A DNA stretch of 64,000 nucleotides from Pseudomonas chlororaphis (GCF_003731765.1 NZ_MOAL01000004.1:186001-250000); one strand, 5' to 3'. Positions 19,332 through 28,362 are shown, counted from the first letter of the stretch. Made by a program: numbers and translations. Notes: generated from the letters alone by a model not told the origin.

Positions 19332-20138
19332 ATGTCGCAACAGGTGTTTTTCGCTCACGCCAATGGCTTTCCCTCGGGCACCTACGGCAAGTTGTTCGCC
19401 GCCCTGGCGCCCGAGTACGACGTGGCCCATTTGCAGCAGCATGCCCACGATCCGCGTTTCCCGGTGGATGACAACTGGCACAACCTGGTGGACGAGCTGA
19501 TCCATCACTTGCAACAGCAGGCGCAGCCGGTGTGGGGCGTGGGCCACTCCTTGGGTGGGGTGTTGCATTTGCATGCGGCCCTGCGCTGTCCCGAGTTGTA
19601 CCGCGGGGTGGTGATGCTCGATTCGCCGGTGCTGACCCTGGCCGACCAATGGGTGATTCGCGCGGCCAAGCGCTTTGGCTTCATCGATCGCCTGACCCCG
19701 GCAGGGCGCACCTTGGGGCGTCGTGAGGAGTTCGCCGACCTGGATGCCGCCCGGCGCTATTTCTCCACTAAGACCCTGTTCCGCGGTTTCGACCCCGATT
19801 GTTTCGACGCCTACCTGCAGCATGGTCTGCATCAGGTGGGCGACCGCTGGCGCCTGCGTTTCGACCCGGCCACGGAAATCAGCATTTACCGCGGCGTGCC
19901 CCACACCAGCCCGGGTCGAGCCCGGCAGTTGCAAGTGCCCCTGGCGGTGGTGCGCGGGCGCCAGAGCCGGGTGGTGATGCGCCATCACGCCAGCGCCGTG
20001 GGCCGCATGCCGTTGGGCGAGTCCCTGAGCATGCCTGGCGGGCATATGTTTCCCCTGGAGCGGCCGCAGGACACCGCGACCTTGCTTAAAGACCTGTTCA
20101 GCCGCTGGGCCGGTCGCAGCACACGGAGTTGCGCATGA
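19332..20138 (+). CDS. Alpha/beta hydrolase
   Basis: A 268-residue alpha/beta hydrolase with oxyanion-region sequence FFAHANGFPSGTY, nucleophile elbow GVGHSLGGVL (Ser73) and a late catalytic His in SMPGGHMFPLERP. No signal peptide is seen. ATG 19332 is chosen because homologous sequence starts at MSQQVFFAHANG; the ribosome site is weak. Its stop overlaps the next hydrolase gene (ATGA at 20135-20138). Two different hydrolases in tandem behind an acyl-CoA ligase and thioesterase suggest an ester or thioester pathway, not defined here. Confidence 0.85.
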   Translation: MSQQVFFAHANGFPSGTYGKLFAALAPEYDVAHLQQHAHDPRFPVDDNWHNLVDELIHHLQQQAQPVWGVGHSLGGVLHLHAALRCPELYRGVVMLDSPVLTLADQWVIRAAKRFGFIDRLTPAGRTLGRREEFADLDAARRYFSTKTLFRGFDPDCFDAYLQHGLHQVGDRWRLRFDPATEISIYRGVPHTSPGRARQLQVPLAVVRGRQSRVVMRHHASAVGRMPLGESLSMPGGHMFPLERPQDTATLLKDLFSRWAGRSTRSCA

Positions 20139-20989
20139 GTCCGGTGGTGGAAGAAGTGCGCCTGAGCCTGCCCCATATCGAGTTGGCCGCTCACCTGTTC
20201 GGCCCGGAAGACGGGTTGCCGGTGATTGCCTTGCACGGTTGGCTGGACAACGCCAACAGCTTCGCGCGGTTGGCGCCGAAACTCGATGGCTTGCGCATCG
20301 TCGCCCTCGACCTGGCCGGCCATGGGCATTCCGGGCACCGGCCGGTGGGGGCGAGCTATGCGCTGTGGGATTACGTCTACGACGTGCTGCAAGTGGCCGA
20401 GCAATTGGGCTGGCAGCGTTTTGCCCTGATGGGGCATTCCCTGGGGGCCATCGTGTCGTTGGTGCTGGCGGGCGCGTTGCCGCAGCGCGTGAGCCACCTG
20501 GCGCTGATCGACGGGGTCATCCCGCCCACCGCCAGCGGCGACACGGCTGCCGAGCGCCTGGGCATGGCCCTGCAAGCGCAACTGGCCCTGCAGGATAAGC
20601 GCAAGCCGGTCTACACCAGCCTGGAGCGTGCCATCGAAGCGCGCATGAAGGGCCTGGTGGCGGTGAGCCGCGAGGCCGCGGAACTGCTCGCCCAGCGCGG
20701 GCTGATGCCGGTTCCCGGCGGTTATACCTGGCGCAGTGACAGCCGCCTGACCCTGGCCTCGCCCCTGCGTTTGACCGAAGAACAGGCCATGGCCTTCGTC
20801 CAGCACGTGGCCTGCCCGACCCAACTGGTGGTTGCGGCTGACGGCATGCTGGCCAAGCACCCGGCGTTGCTGGAGCGTCTACCCTTCAGCCACGAACAGC
20901 TGCCGGGCGGTCATCACCTGCACCTCAATGACGAGGCGGGCGCCACCTTTGTCGCAGACTGTTTCAATAGGTTTTTCGCCGTTCCTTGA
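20135..20989 (+). CDS. Alpha/beta hydrolase
   Basis: A 284-residue alpha/beta hydrolase. HG motif IALHGWLDNANSF, LDLAGHGHSGHRP, nucleophile elbow LMGHSLGAIVS (Ser102) and terminal His in LPGGHHLHLND complete the triad pattern. It resembles serine-hydrolase-like (SERHL-type) proteins. It is coupled to the preceding hydrolase by a four-base overlap; the two are only distantly alike, so this is not a recent duplication. A GST relic follows after 50 bases. Confidence 0.87.
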   Translation: MSPVVEEVRLSLPHIELAAHLFGPEDGLPVIALHGWLDNANSFARLAPKLDGLRIVALDLAGHGHSGHRPVGASYALWDYVYDVLQVAEQLGWQRFALMGHSLGAIVSLVLAGALPQRVSHLALIDGVIPPTASGDTAAERLGMALQAQLALQDKRKPVYTSLERAIEARMKGLVAVSREAAELLAQRGLMPVPGGYTWRSDSRLTLASPLRLTEEQAMAFVQHVACPTQLVVAADGMLAKHPALLERLPFSHEQLPGGHHLHLNDEAGATFVADCFNRFFAVP

Positions 20990-21039
20990 CTTGCCGCGGT
21001 CAACTGTCGAGGCTGGGCGGGTTGAAATGGGAGACAACC

Positions 21040-21282
21040 ATGATAGATCTGTACACCGCTGCGACCCCCAATGGCCACAAGGTCTCTATCGTGCTCAAGG
21101 AGTTCGCCATGCCCTGCAACGTGCGTGGTCTGAGCTTCGACAAAAAGGAAAAAACCGCACCAACCCTTCTGAAGAACACGGCCCGCGGGCGGATGGCAGC
21201 GATTGCTGAGCGTGCCTCTGGCGATTTTCGAGTGTCCGATTCCCTCACCCTCCAGGGTGCCCAGGCGATGCTGATCCGATGA
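21040..21282 (+). pseudogene. Truncated glutathione S-transferase (N-terminal half only)
   Basis: An 80-residue frame beginning MIDLYTAATPNGHKVSIVLK, which is the start of YfcG/Ure2p-type GSTs. The family continuation (SFDKKEQKAPEFLK.NPNGRIPAI, then FAVFESGAI and the whole helical domain) is visible here only as degraded traces: SFDKKEKTAPTLLKNTARGR, MAAIAER and FRVSDS. The cis-Pro loop that binds glutathione is lost and the C-terminal domain is missing. A good GGGAG lies at 21029-21033. The frame ends by a four-base overlap with the DUF4892 gene, so it may survive only as a translated leader for that gene. Confidence 0.72.
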
Positions 21283-22097
21283 GCCTGGCCATGCGATCGG
21301 CCAGTGTTTTTCTATTGTCCTGCTTCAGCCCCCTGCTGTTTGCCGCCGACATTCCCGGCAGTCAAGACCTGCCCCAGGTGCCGCGCCTGGCCGATGCGCA
21401 GATCGTCGATTACCGGCCGGCGGTGGAGCTGGAGCGTATCTACCCCATGGGCTCCATCCGCAAGATCAGCGGGCAATTGCGTTTTGACGGCCAGGTCAGT
21501 GCCCGGGGCAAGGTCACGTCGGTGACCTACCAGTTGCCTCCCGAGCGGGCCTCCAACGAAGCCTTCACCCTGGCCCGAGAGGCCTTGCAGAAGCAGGGGG
21601 CCGAACTGTTGTTCTGGTGCCAGGCCCGTGATTGCGGTGAAAGCAGCCTGTGGGCCAATGAAGTCTTCGGCAACGCCAAGCTGTATGGCGCCGACGAGCA
21701 GCAGTCTTACCTGCTGTTGCGTCTGGCCGAGCCCCAGGACAATTCGCTGGTGGCCTTGTACAGCATCACCCGTGGCAACCGCCGGGCGTACCTGCATGTC
21801 GAGCAATTCGACAGCAGCGCGCCGTTGGGCGAATTGTTGCCGACCTCCGCGACCTTGCTCCGGCAGTTGAAAGACACCGGCCGCCTGGACTTTCCCAAAT
21901 TGGCTGCCGAGCCCACACCGGTTTGGCTGAGTTTGCTGTCCCGAGGGTTGAACCTGGACGCAACGATGCGGGTCAGTGTCTCCGGGAGCAATGCCGAAGC
22001 CTGGCGCCAGGCGCTGATCGGGCAGGGCGTACGCGCTGCTCGGATGGAAACCGGCAGCAGCGAGACGACCGGCCTGCACATCGAATTGTTGCGCTAG
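21279..22097 (+). CDS. Exported DUF4892-type protein
   Basis: A 272-residue protein with a signal peptide (about residues 1-22, FAADIP). The mature protein has LLFWCQARDCGESSLWANEVF, a cysteine-containing motif characteristic of DUF4892, then YLLLRLAEP and two further alpha/beta segments. A C-terminal OmpA-like or SPOR-like fold is possible but not clear. Function unknown; probably periplasmic or lipoprotein-like, though no lipobox Cys follows the signal. Its start codon overlaps the stop of the GST relic. Confidence 0.8.
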   Translation: MSLAMRSASVFLLSCFSPLLFAADIPGSQDLPQVPRLADAQIVDYRPAVELERIYPMGSIRKISGQLRFDGQVSARGKVTSVTYQLPPERASNEAFTLAREALQKQGAELLFWCQARDCGESSLWANEVFGNAKLYGADEQQSYLLLRLAEPQDNSLVALYSITRGNRRAYLHVEQFDSSAPLGELLPTSATLLRQLKDTGRLDFPKLAAEPTPVWLSLLSRGLNLDATMRVSVSGSNAEAWRQALIGQGVRAARMETGSSETTGLHIELLR

Positions 22098-22168
22098 GCT
22101 CCCTCAAGGCGAACCCGTGAAGCGCGGTTCGCCTATTCTCCCTCCGTCGACCTTGCACGAGACCTTTC

Positions 22169-23245
22169 ATGCTCAATAACGATCGCCTGTTGGTGCAGAT
22201 CCTGCTCCTGGTGCTTTTCGGCGCCAGTTTCTGGGTGATGGCGCCATTCTGGTCCGCGCTGTTCTGGGGCGCGGTGCTGGCGTTTGCCAGTTGGCCGCTG
22301 ATGCGTCTGCTGACCCGTTGGCTCAATGGCCGCGAGTCCCTGGCTGCGGCCGTGCTGACTCTGGGCTGGATGGTGCTGGTGGCGGCGCCCCTGGTCTGGC
22401 TGGGCTTCAACCTGGCGGACCATGTGCGCGATGCCACGGGCTTCATCAAGGATGTCCAGGTCGACGGCCTGCCGGCGGCGCCCGAGTGGCTGGGTGGGAT
22501 TCCGTTGGTGGGTGAGCGTCTTGTGGCGTTGTGGGACAGCATCGATCAGCAGGGCGCGGCGATGATGGTGGCGGTCAAGCCTTACCTGGGGCAGGTCGGC
22601 AACTGGTTGCTGGCCCGCAGCGCGCAGATCGGCGGCGGCATTCTCGAGCTGACCCTGAGTATCGTCTTTGTGTTTTTCTTCTACCGCGATGGCCCGCGTC
22701 TGGCGCTGTTCGTACACAAGTTGCTGGAACGCCTGATTGGCGATCGTGCCGGTTACTACATCGAATTGGTGGCGGGCACCGTGCAACGGGTGGTCAACGG
22801 CGTGATCGGTACCGCAGCGGCCCAGGCTGTGCTGGCGCTGATCGGCTTCCTGATTGCCGGGGTGCCGGGTGCGCTGGTGCTGGGTATTGTCACCTTCCTC
22901 CTCAGCTTGATCCCCATGGGGCCGCCTCTGGTGTGGATTCCGGCCACGGCCTGGCTGGCCTGGAAGGGTGAATACGGAATGGCGGTGTTTCTCGGGATCT
23001 GGGGCACCTTTATCATCAGCGGCGTCGACAACGTGCTGAAGCCGTACCTGATCAGCCGTGGCGGCAACCTGCCGTTGGTGATAGTGCTGCTGGGGGTGTT
23101 TGGTGGCCTGATCGCCTTCGGCTTTATCGGGCTGTTTATCGGCCCGACCTTGTTGGCTGTGGCCTACAGCCTGCTGACCGACTGGACCGCGAGCCAGGCC
23201 CACCCCCAGAGCCCGACCAAGAGCCCGGCAGAGGACAAGCGCTGA
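22169..23245 (+). CDS. AI-2E (PerM/YdiK) family transporter
   Basis: A 358-residue polytopic membrane protein with about seven or eight hydrophobic segments: about 7-44 (two), 60-82, 155-178, 208-262 (two) and 270-330. Family hallmarks are SIVFVFFFYRDGPRL, GTAAAQAVLALIGF and FIISGVDNVLKPYLIS. The family includes YdgG/TqsA, linked to AI-2 export, and Na+/H+-antiporter-like members; assignment to AI-2 is by family name only. A charged Pro-rich tail ends the protein. A degenerate REP pair follows. Confidence 0.9.
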   Translation: MLNNDRLLVQILLLVLFGASFWVMAPFWSALFWGAVLAFASWPLMRLLTRWLNGRESLAAAVLTLGWMVLVAAPLVWLGFNLADHVRDATGFIKDVQVDGLPAAPEWLGGIPLVGERLVALWDSIDQQGAAMMVAVKPYLGQVGNWLLARSAQIGGGILELTLSIVFVFFFYRDGPRLALFVHKLLERLIGDRAGYYIELVAGTVQRVVNGVIGTAAAQAVLALIGFLIAGVPGALVLGIVTFLLSLIPMGPPLVWIPATAWLAWKGEYGMAVFLGIWGTFIISGVDNVLKPYLISRGGNLPLVIVLLGVFGGLIAFGFIGLFIGPTLLAVAYSLLTDWTASQAHPQSPTKSPAEDKR

Positions 23246-23311
23246 TCGCCGGCAAACCTCAGGCGTTGCCCCCGACTCCTGCATCCCTGTAGAAGCCGGC
23301 TTGCCGGCGAT
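23244..23311. repeat. Degenerate REP pair
   Basis: ATCGCCGGCAA (from 23245) and, about 45 bases later, GTAGAAGCCGGCTTGCCGGC are inverted copies of the same REP core as at 2966 and 27123. The left copy is truncated. It lies between the convergent PerM-type and EF-hand genes. Confidence 0.7.
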
Positions 23312-23316
23312 GCCGA

Positions 23317-24162
23317 TCAGGCGGCGACGTTCACGCTGCTGCCCAGGGTCGTGACGTTATCCAACTGATATTGCTTGCTCAGGTTGGCGATCATTTTGCT
23401 CAGGGCCTCGGCGACGCTGGCCTGATCGGTCTGCGCCGTGCTGTCCTGGCTTCGACCGGCGTCCAGTGCCGCTTTCAACTCATCGCTGCTGACGCCGCCG
23501 CTGCTGTCACTGTCGAGAACCTTGAGCAGGGCCGCGCTGGTGTCGGTGCTCGAAGTGCTGTTGCTGGCCTGAAGGGCGCTGGTCAATTCGCTTTCAGTGA
23601 TGCTGCCGTCACCGTCAGTGTCCAGTTGGCTGAACAGCTCTTCGCTCGACGCCTGTTGAGGCGGTGGTGGTGGCGGTGCCAGGCTGGCGGCCAGTTCATC
23701 GGCGCTGACGTTACCGTCCTGGTTCTTGTCCAGGGCGGAGAAGATTTCCGTGCTGTCGGCGCTGCTGCCGGCACTGCTCAGGCCCGCGCTTAACTCGTCG
23801 CTGCTGACCACGCCGTCGCCGTCGGTGTCGAGGGCGCTGATCAGTGCGTCCGCCAGTTCGGTGTTGGGTGCCTGGTCCTGGGCGGGCGGCGGCGGTGGCG
23901 CCATGGCGGCCATCTCCTCGCTGCTCAGGCTGCCGCTTTCGTCACTGTCCAGGTCGCTGAAGTTCTTGCTCAGGCTGACGAGGATGCCGTTGTCGCTTTT
24001 TTGCGACAGGGCACTGCTGAGTTCGTCCTGATCGACCGAGCCGTCGCTGTTGCTGTCGAGCTTGGCGAACAGTTCCTTCTGCAGTTCCTGGGCGCGGTTG
24101 TTGTTGCTGGTGCTGCTGGTGGAGCTGAAATAACTCGAATAGTTACTGACGCTACCGATCAT
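23317..24162 (-). CDS. Six-EF-hand calcium-binding protein
   Basis: A 281-residue protein with six canonical 12-residue EF-hand loops, each starting Asp and ending Glu: about 36-47 (DSNSDGSVDQDE), 72-83, 112-123 (DTDGDGVVSSDE), 145-156, 181-192 (DTDGDGSITESE) and 217-228. Poly-Pro linkers at about 89-93 and 163-168 split the loops into three pairs, so it looks built from three two-EF modules. The N-terminus is Ser/Asn-rich with no Sec signal. GGGAG eight bases upstream selects ATG 24162 over a GTG three codons earlier. RefSeq names similar proteins XopAW-family effectors; no secretion genes are nearby, so secretion is unproven. Confidence 0.88.
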   Translation of the reverse strand: MIGSVSNYSSYFSSTSSTSNNNRAQELQKELFAKLDSNSDGSVDQDELSSALSQKSDNGILVSLSKNFSDLDSDESGSLSSEEMAAMAPPPPPAQDQAPNTELADALISALDTDGDGVVSSDELSAGLSSAGSSADSTEIFSALDKNQDGNVSADELAASLAPPPPPPQQASSEELFSQLDTDGDGSITESELTSALQASNSTSSTDTSAALLKVLDSDSSGGVSSDELKAALDAGRSQDSTAQTDQASVAEALSKMIANLSKQYQLDNVTTLGSSVNVAA

Positions 24163-24274
24163 GGGGCTCACTCCCTGCGGATGGATAAGGCCGGTGGGTG
24201 TACCGGCTTATGCAGCCTCAGGGGCCGATTTGTCCTGGGTATGTGGGCTTTGTAGCCGGCTGCACACATCGGCC

Positions 24275-25327
24275 TCAGGCCCGGGGCAGAAACACCACGG
24301 CCGTCAGGCCGCCGCCCGGGGTTTCTTCCAGGCTGAGCTCGCCTCCCAGGCGCCCCGCGGCTTCGCGAGCAATGGTCATGCCCAGGCCGACGCCGCCGGA
24401 ATTGCGGTTGCGCGAGCCTTCCAGGCGATAGAAGGGTTCGAACACCGCTTCACGCTTGTCGGCGGCGATCCCCGGCCCGCGGTCGATGACCCGGATCACC
24501 AGGTGATCGCGGCTGTCTTCAAGGGTGATCAGGGCGTGGCCGGCATAACGCAGGGCGTTGTCCAGCAGGTTGTTGACGCAGGAGCGCAGGGCCATGGGCT
24601 GCACGTGCAGGGGCGCGCAGTGGCCGCTGACTTGGACATCGGCCCCCTGGTCCTGAGCGTTTTCGCTCAGCGACTCCACCAGCGCCTGCACGTCCATCCA
24701 TTGCTGGGCTTCGCTGGTGCGCTGTTCGTGCAGGTAGCTCAGAGTGGCGTCGAGCATGCTGATCATGTCGTCGAGGTCCTGGCGCATCTGGCCCTGCAAT
24801 TTGCTGTCTTCGATCTGTTCCAGGCGCAGCTTGAGGCGCGACAGGGGCGTGCGCAGGTCGTGGGATACGGCACCGAGCATACGCCCGCGTTGCTGCACCT
24901 GTTCGCGTATCCGTCGTTGCATCAGGTTGAAGGTATGGGCCGCCTGCCGCGCTTCCCGCGGGCCGGATTCGTCGAGGGGCTCGCTGTTGAGGTTTTCGCT
25001 GAGGCGCTCGGCGGCGTCGCTGAGGCGCTGGATTGGCCGGGTCAGCAACTTGGCGCCGTACCAGGCGGCAATCACCAGGGAAATGATCTGAATCGTCAGC
25101 GGCACCACCGGCCCACCGAACCAGGGTCTCGGCGGGCGGGTTCCGGGCTGTGGCCCAGGCGCCGCACGTTGCCCTTCGGCTTGTCCGGCGGTGTGTGGGT
25201 AGGGCGGTGGGGGAGGCGGTGGTCCGTAATGCTGGAACCACAGGTAGCCGAGCAAATGGGCGAGTACGATCGCGATCAGCAGCACCCCGTACAGGCGGCC
25301 GAACAGCGTATCGAAACGCCCGCGCAT
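24275..25327 (-). CDS. OmpR-type sensor histidine kinase
   Basis: A 350-residue membrane kinase. TM1 is about residues 12-31 and TM2 about 74-91. The periplasmic loop between them is only about 40 residues and very Pro-rich (seven consecutive Pro). HAMP follows, then HisKA with His156 in LGAVSHDLRTPLSR. The ATPase domain shows NNLLDNALRYAG, DRGPGIAADKRE and GGVGLGMTIARE. Its start overlaps the regulator stop by one base (TGATG). Such a short Pro-rich sensor resembles RstB/EnvZ relatives; the signal is unknown. Confidence 0.94.
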   Translation of the reverse strand: MRGRFDTLFGRLYGVLLIAIVLAHLLGYLWFQHYGPPPPPPPYPHTAGQAEGQRAAPGPQPGTRPPRPWFGGPVVPLTIQIISLVIAAWYGAKLLTRPIQRLSDAAERLSENLNSEPLDESGPREARQAAHTFNLMQRRIREQVQQRGRMLGAVSHDLRTPLSRLKLRLEQIEDSKLQGQMRQDLDDMISMLDATLSYLHEQRTSEAQQWMDVQALVESLSENAQDQGADVQVSGHCAPLHVQPMALRSCVNNLLDNALRYAGHALITLEDSRDHLVIRVIDRGPGIAADKREAVFEPFYRLEGSRNRNSGGVGLGMTIAREAAGRLGGELSLEETPGGGLTAVVFLPRA

Positions 25328-26091
25328 CAGCCGATGTCTCGGGCGTCGAACAGGTAACCCTCACCGCGCACGGTCTTGATCAACTGTGGGGATTTGGGGT
25401 CGTCACCGAGCTTTTGCCGCAGGCGCGACACCAGCAGGTCGATGCTGCGATCGAAGGCTTCGATGGAGCGACCGCGGGCGGCGTCCAGCAGTTGTTCGCG
25501 GCTCAGCACCCGGCGGGGCCGTTCGATAAACACCCAGAGCAGGCGGAATTCGGCGTTGGACAGCGGCACCACCAGGCCATCGGCGGAGATCAGCTGGCGC
25601 AGAACGCTGTTCAGGCGCCAGTTGTCGAAGCGGATATTGGCCCGCTGTTCGCTACGGTCATCACGGACCCGGCGCAGGATGGTCTGGATACGGGCCACCA
25701 ATTCCCGGGGCTCGAAGGGCTTGGCCATGTAGTCGTCGGCACCCAGTTCCAGGCCGATGATGCGGTCGGTGGGTTCGCAACGGGCGGTGAGCATGAGGAT
25801 CGGAATGTCCGATTCGGTGCGCAGCCAGCGGCACAGGGACAGGCCGTCTTCACCCGGCAGCATCAGGTCGAGCACCACCACGTCGAAGTGTTCGGCCTGC
25901 AGGGCCAGGCGCATGGCCGCGCCATCGGTGACGCCGCTGGCGTGGATATTGAAACGGGCCAGGTAGTCGATCAGCAATTCTCGGATCGGAACATCATCGT
26001 CGACGATCAGCGCGCGGGTGTTCCAGCGTTTGTCATCACCGCTGACGGGGGCTTTTTGATCGTCGTTGAGAGGAGCTGGAGTGTTGTGCAT
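25327..26091 (-). CDS. OmpR-family response regulator
   Basis: A 254-residue regulator. The receiver domain has the acidic pair in [11 protein letters not shown], phospho-acceptor Asp75 ([13 protein letters not shown]) and Lys in [14 protein letters not shown]. The winged-helix domain shows [23 protein letters not shown] and ends [12 protein letters not shown]. It is the promoter-proximal gene of a two-gene operon with the kinase and is divergent from pyrF. It has an N-terminal extension of about 25 residues before the receiver. Confidence 0.95.
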   Translation of the reverse strand: MHNTPAPLNDDQKAPVSGDDKRWNTRALIVDDDVPIRELLIDYLARFNIHASGVTDGAAMRLALQAEHFDVVVLDLMLPGEDGLSLCRWLRTESDIPILMLTARCEPTDRIIGLELGADDYMAKPFEPRELVARIQTILRRVRDDRSEQRANIRFDNWRLNSVLRQLISADGLVVPLSNAEFRLLWVFIERPRRVLSREQLLDAARGRSIEAFDRSIDLLVSRLRQKLGDDPKSPQLIKTVRGEGYLFDARDIG

Positions 26092-26367
26092 GGGTGCGAT
26101 GATCTGCCAGGTTGGCTGCCAACCACAAAGATGGGCTGCGGGGTTGTGGCTTCAGCATAGGCGTCCGGCCGGGGGGCTGGAAGTGCTGTTCGGGGGTGTT
26201 GCGGCTGGCGAGGGTAGCTGGCGCGATTGTTGTGGGCGTGTCGGAAGTGTATCTGAACTGACACAAAGGCCCGGAGGCCGTGGCTTTTTTTTCGAACCGT
26301 CACTCTCCGCAGTTGCCGCTGAGCATGATTTACCGATCATCGGGTCCCGGAGCGCCGTCGCTTGCGC
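26092..26367. other. Divergent intergenic region between response regulator and pyrF
   Basis: About 316 bases separate the two start codons. The plus frame is open through it but codes for nothing recognisable. It must hold both promoters. I see no clear repeated or palindromic binding site for the regulator. Confidence 0.5.
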
Positions 26368-26373
26368 TACAAT
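26368..26373 (+). promoter_or_regulatory. TACAAT -10 element of pyrF
   Basis: TACAAT followed by CCGCGCC lies 34 bases upstream of the pyrF ATG. The -35 hexamer is poor. The GC-rich discriminator resembles those at the tRNA, gpsA and yceD promoters in this window. Confidence 0.5.
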
Positions 26374-26407
26374 CCGCGCCGATTTCGACTTGCCTGAGAG
26401 CCCCTTC

Positions 26408-27109
26408 ATGTCCGCCTGCCAGACTCCTATCATCGTCGCCCTGGATTTCCCTAGCCGTGACGCCGCACTGAAACTGGCTGATCAGCTGGACCCGAAACTG
26501 TGCCGGGTCAAAGTCGGCAAGGAACTGTTCACCAGCTGTGCCGCCGAGATTGTCGGCACCCTGCGGGACAAGGGTTTCGAAGTGTTCCTCGACCTGAAAT
26601 TCCACGACATTCCCAACACCACGGCCATGGCGGTCAAGGCGGCGGCGGAGATGGGCGTGTGGATGGTCAATGTGCATTGCTCCGGTGGCCTGCGCATGAT
26701 GGCCGCTTGCCGCGAGGTGTTGGACCAGCGCAGCGGGCCCAAGCCGTTGCTGATTGGCGTCACTGTGCTGACCAGCATGGAGCGTGAAGACCTGGCCGGT
26801 ATCGGCCTGGACATCGAGCCTCAGGAGCAAGTGTTGCGCCTGGCGGCTTTGGCGCAAAAAGCCGGCATGGACGGCCTGGTGTGCTCGGCCCTGGAAGCCC
26901 AGGCGCTGAAAGCCGCTCATCCGTCCCTGCAACTGGTGACCCCGGGGATCCGTCCGGCGGGCAGCGCCCAGGACGACCAGCGGCGCATTCTGACCCCGCG
27001 TCAGGCGCTGGATGCCGGTTCCGACTACCTGGTGATCGGCCGTCCGATCAGCCAGGCAGCCGACCCGGCCAAGGCCCTGGCTGACGTCGTCGCCGAACTG
27101 GCCCTGTAA
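26408..27109 (+). CDS. pyrF: Orotidine-5'-phosphate decarboxylase
   Basis: A 233-residue TIM-barrel enzyme that converts OMP to UMP, the last step of pyrimidine nucleotide synthesis. [14 protein letters not shown] starts the barrel; the catalytic Lys/Asp tetrad motif is [14 protein letters not shown]; phosphate binding is TPGIRPAG and [10 protein letters not shown]. Length fits the short bacterial type. MSACQTPI at 26408 is chosen; the frame is open 114 codons upstream without similarity. A REPIN follows the gene. Confidence 0.97.
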   Translation: MSACQTPIIVALDFPSRDAALKLADQLDPKLCRVKVGKELFTSCAAEIVGTLRDKGFEVFLDLKFHDIPNTTAMAVKAAAEMGVWMVNVHCSGGLRMMAACREVLDQRSGPKPLLIGVTVLTSMEREDLAGIGLDIEPQEQVLRLAALAQKAGMDGLVCSALEAQALKAAHPSLQLVTPGIRPAGSAQDDQRRILTPRQALDAGSDYLVIGRPISQAADPAKALADVVAELAL

Positions 27110-27122
27110 CACGCCTCCCCTT

Positions 27123-27210
27123 GTAGGAGCCGGCTTGCCGGCGATAGCGGTTTAGCGGTTGGCGGCCCTTTCCGGCCGCCGTTGCGGATCACCGGCAAGC
27201 CGGCTCCTAC
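27123..27210. repeat. REPIN (paired inverted REP elements)
   Basis: GTAGGAGCCGGCTTGCCGGC (from 27123) and its inverse (ending CCGGCTCCTAC at 27210) flank a spacer holding a GGCGGCC/GGCCGCC stem. The 88-bp unit is a typical P. fluorescens REPIN. It lies between the stops of convergent pyrF and the oxidoreductase, five bases from the latter. Confidence 0.92.
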
Positions 27211-27214
27211 AGGT

Positions 27215-28219
27215 TCAGACTTTCAGCACCAGCTTGCCGAAGTTCTCTCCGCTGAACAGTTTCATCAGGGTCTCGGGGAATGTCTCCAGGCCTTCGACGA
27301 TATCTTCCTTGCTCTTGAGCTGCCCCTTGGCCATCCAGCCGGCCATCTCTTGCCCGGCCGCGGCAAACTGGCTGGCATAGTCCATCACCACAAAACCTTC
27401 CATGCGCGCGCGGTTGACCAGCAGTGACAGGTAGTTGGCCGGGCCCTTGATCGCTTCCTTGTTGTTGTACTGGCTGATAGCGCCGCAGATCACCACACGG
27501 GCCTTGAGGGCCAGGCGGCTGAGCACGGCGTCGAGAATGTCGCCGCCGACGTTATCGAAATACACATCGACGCCTTTCGGGCATTCACGCTTGAGTCCGG
27601 CATGCACGTCTTCGCTCTTGTAGTCGATGGCGCCGTCGAAACCCAGTTCTTCGATGAGGAACTTGCATTTGTCCTGGCCGCCGGCGATGCCGATCACCCG
27701 GCAGCCTTTGATCTTGGCAATCTGCCCGGCAATGCTGCCCACGGCCCCGGCGGCGCCGGAGAGCACCACGGTGTCGCCGGCCTTGGGCGCGCCGACATCC
27801 AGTAGGGCGAAGTAGGCGGTCATGCCGGTCATTCCCAGCGCCGAGAGGTAGCGGGGCAGGGGCGCCAGCTTGGGATCGACCTTGTAGAAGCCCCGGGGCT
27901 CGCCGAGGAAATAATCCTGCACCCCCAAGGCGCCGTTGACGTAATCGCCCACGGCAAAGCCCGGGTGGTTCGACGCAATGACCTGGCCCACGCCCAGGGC
28001 GCGCATCACTTCGCCAATGCCCACCGGCGGGATGTAGGACTTGCCTTCATTCATCCAGCCGCGCATGGCCGGGTCCAGGGACAGGTACTGGTTGTGCACC
28101 AGAATCTGCCCGGCCGCCGGTTCGCCGACCGCCACTTCCTGGTAGTTGAAGGTCTCGCGGGTGGCCGCGCCGACAGGGCGTTTGGCGAGCAGGAACTGGC
28201 GATTGATCTGGGTCGTCAT
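27215..28219 (-). CDS. NADP-dependent oxidoreductase (MDR/prostaglandin reductase-like)
   Basis: A 334-residue zinc-independent medium-chain reductase of the leukotriene B4 dehydrogenase/CurA type, expected to reduce enone double bonds with NADPH. Features: NRQFLLAKRPVG, LSLDPAMRGWM, the nucleotide-binding motif VLSGAAGAVGSIAGQIAKIKG, and CGAISQYN near the active site. ATG 28219 is taken as start (MTTQINRQF); another ATG lies three codons upstream. It is divergent from the SDR gene, sharing a 235-base region with a PsrA-type box. Confidence 0.92.
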   Translation of the reverse strand: MTTQINRQFLLAKRPVGAATRETFNYQEVAVGEPAAGQILVHNQYLSLDPAMRGWMNEGKSYIPPVGIGEVMRALGVGQVIASNHPGFAVGDYVNGALGVQDYFLGEPRGFYKVDPKLAPLPRYLSALGMTGMTAYFALLDVGAPKAGDTVVLSGAAGAVGSIAGQIAKIKGCRVIGIAGGQDKCKFLIEELGFDGAIDYKSEDVHAGLKRECPKGVDVYFDNVGGDILDAVLSRLALKARVVICGAISQYNNKEAIKGPANYLSLLVNRARMEGFVVMDYASQFAAAGQEMAGWMAKGQLKSKEDIVEGLETFPETLMKLFSGENFGKLVLKV

Positions 28220-28362
28220 GGCAGGCACTCAAGGGGGAAAAGAAGCCTTAGTTGATAGACCCTCGCGCCGTCCGCCGCAAGGTTTGCCGATGCAGCGAAT
28301 AAGGGCCAATCCAGTGGCGTGATGGTGAGACCGGTGCTTTTATCACTCAGACCCATAAGCAC

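Noticed and set aside
26066..26407. N-terminal extension of the pyrF frame
   Set aside because: 114 extra codons with no family similarity; PyrF starts at MSACQTPI.
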